Shown one piece after another: positions 33,891-34,508 of a stretch of DNA of 34,508 bases (within the stretch, counting starts at the first letter, position 1; each line of letters begins with the position of its first letter). This stretch comes from CAZITB01 sp964542055 (GTDB taxonomy: Bacteria > Planctomycetota > Phycisphaerae > Sedimentisphaerales > CAMDDF01). Under the pieces are notes generated by a model. That model saw only the letters and a program-made list of their open reading frames with translations. It searched no databases and was not told the DNA's origin. A program made the translations under genes and the position numbers. The DNA lies in contig CAZITB010000011.1 in the NCBI GenBank assembly GCA_964542055.1, forward strand, positions 1-34,508. The letters are read 5' to 3'.

Positions 33891-34508
33891 ATGAGAAGTG
33901 ATGCTATAAAAAAAGGTTTCGAAAGAGCGCCTCACCGTGGATTGCTCAGAGCATGCGGTCTCAATGATGAAGACCTGAATAAACCTTTTATCGGAATTGC
34001 AAACAGCTACACAGATGTCGTGCCCGGCCACGTTCATCTCAGGCAGGTTGCTCAAGTTGTCAAAGATGCAGTTCGCCAGGCTGGTGGAGTTCCGTTTGAA
34101 TTTAATACTTTAGCGGTTTGTGACGGTATCGCCATGGGCCATACAGGTATGAAGTATTCTCTGGCCTCAAGAGAAATAGTTGCTGATACTGTCGAAACCA
34201 TGGTCAAAGCCCATTCTTTCGATGCCCTGATCTGCATTCCAAACTGCGACAAGATAATTCCGGGAATGCTTATGGCTTCGGTTAGGCTAAATATTCCCAC
34301 AATTTTCTGTTCCGGTGGGCCGATGGCGGCAGGAAAAAGCAAATCTGGCAAAACAGTGGATTTAATAAGCATTTTCGAAGGTGTAGCCAAGTTTAATGCC
34401 GGCAAAATCTCCGAAGAAGAACTTTATGATCTTGAATGTACCGCATGTCCAACACAGGGAAGTTGTTCAGGCATGTTTACCGCCAATTCAATGAACTGCC
34501 TATGCGAA
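33891..34508 (+). CDS. ilvD: Dihydroxy-acid dehydratase (3' end outside window)
   Basis: IlvD dehydrates 2,3-dihydroxy-acids in valine, isoleucine and leucine synthesis, with an iron-sulfur cluster. The frame is open from ATG 33891 to the window end, giving 206 residues of a protein usually near 550-560. Visible blocks include HRGLLRACGL, NSYTDVVPGHVHLRQ, AVCDGIAMGHTGM, CIPNCDKIIPGML with C119, CSGGPMAAGK, and CPTQGSCSGMFTANSMNCL with C192. C119 and C192 fit cluster ligands in the family. A GGAG site lies at suitable distance before the ATG. It is transcribed away from the divergent lipoprotein genes. Confidence 0.97.
   Translation, partial: MRSDAIKKGFERAPHRGLLRACGLNDEDLNKPFIGIANSYTDVVPGHVHLRQVAQVVKDAVRQAGGVPFEFNTLAVCDGIAMGHTGMKYSLASREIVADTVETMVKAHSFDALICIPNCDKIIPGMLMASVRLNIPTIFCSGGPMAAGKSKSGKTVDLISIFEGVAKFNAGKISEEELYDLECTACPTQGSCSGMFTANSMNCLCE

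Overview
This window looks like chromosomal DNA from a planctomycete of the class Phycisphaerae, probably an anaerobic or marine lineage. That placement is an inference from gene content: a PVC-type small basic protein (17380-17541), a corrinoid activator (RACE) gene, paired PaaK/ACT genes, a GH38 alpha-mannosidase, moderately AT-rich DNA and several lineage-restricted unknowns. No rRNA, tRNA, CRISPR array, insertion sequence or prophage gene was recognised, and nothing in the visible composition suggests recent transfer.

Layout. (1) 1-2208: the 3' part of a GH38 alpha-mannosidase, closed by a bidirectional hairpin and a structured non-coding stretch. (2) 2449-7774, minus strand: a HAD phosphatase with an unusual N-terminal extension, truA, asd, an ECF sigma / anti-sigma / periplasmic coiled-coil protein triad, and a small Cys-rich unknown. 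(3) 7910-10655, plus strand: a RACE-type corrinoid reductive activator coupled to a CaCA cation exchanger. (4) 10698-16291, minus strand: a compact fatty-acid synthesis cluster, transcribed rpmF-plsX-fabH-fabD-fabG-acpP-fabF, with a good promoter before rpmF and a terminator after fabF. (5) 16666-17541, plus strand: a single-pass membrane protein with a TTG start and the small basic protein, ending in a clear terminator. (6) 17629-23321, plus strand: an aminotransferase and an amidohydrolase, then a small symporter accessory protein, an SSS sodium:solute symporter with an unusual loop, and an alginate-export-type outer-membrane barrel. This last set could move one solute through both membranes. 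(7) 23467-27898, plus strand: PaaK-ACT-PaaK-ACT-PAC2, a duplicated aryl-CoA ligase/ACT cassette. (8) 27895-33658, minus strand: two tandem lipoproteins, a HIT hydrolase, a dNTP triphosphohydrolase, a PgpA-UppP fusion and an SDR oxidoreductase. (9) 33891-34508, plus strand: the 5' part of ilvD, with a strong extended -10 promoter.

The most notable items are: the single-ORF fusion of phosphatidylglycerophosphatase A to undecaprenyl-diphosphatase (28730-30070); the doubled PaaK-ACT cassette with a PAC2 protein but no indolepyruvate oxidoreductase genes; a DxDxDGxxD calcium-loop-like motif in an inserted loop of the sodium symporter; an ECF sigma system with a non-zinc anti-sigma candidate and a putative periplasmic partner; and two genes too short for ordinary ORF calling (the small basic protein and the trimmed symporter accessory protein). 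All assignments come from reading motifs; no database search was possible.
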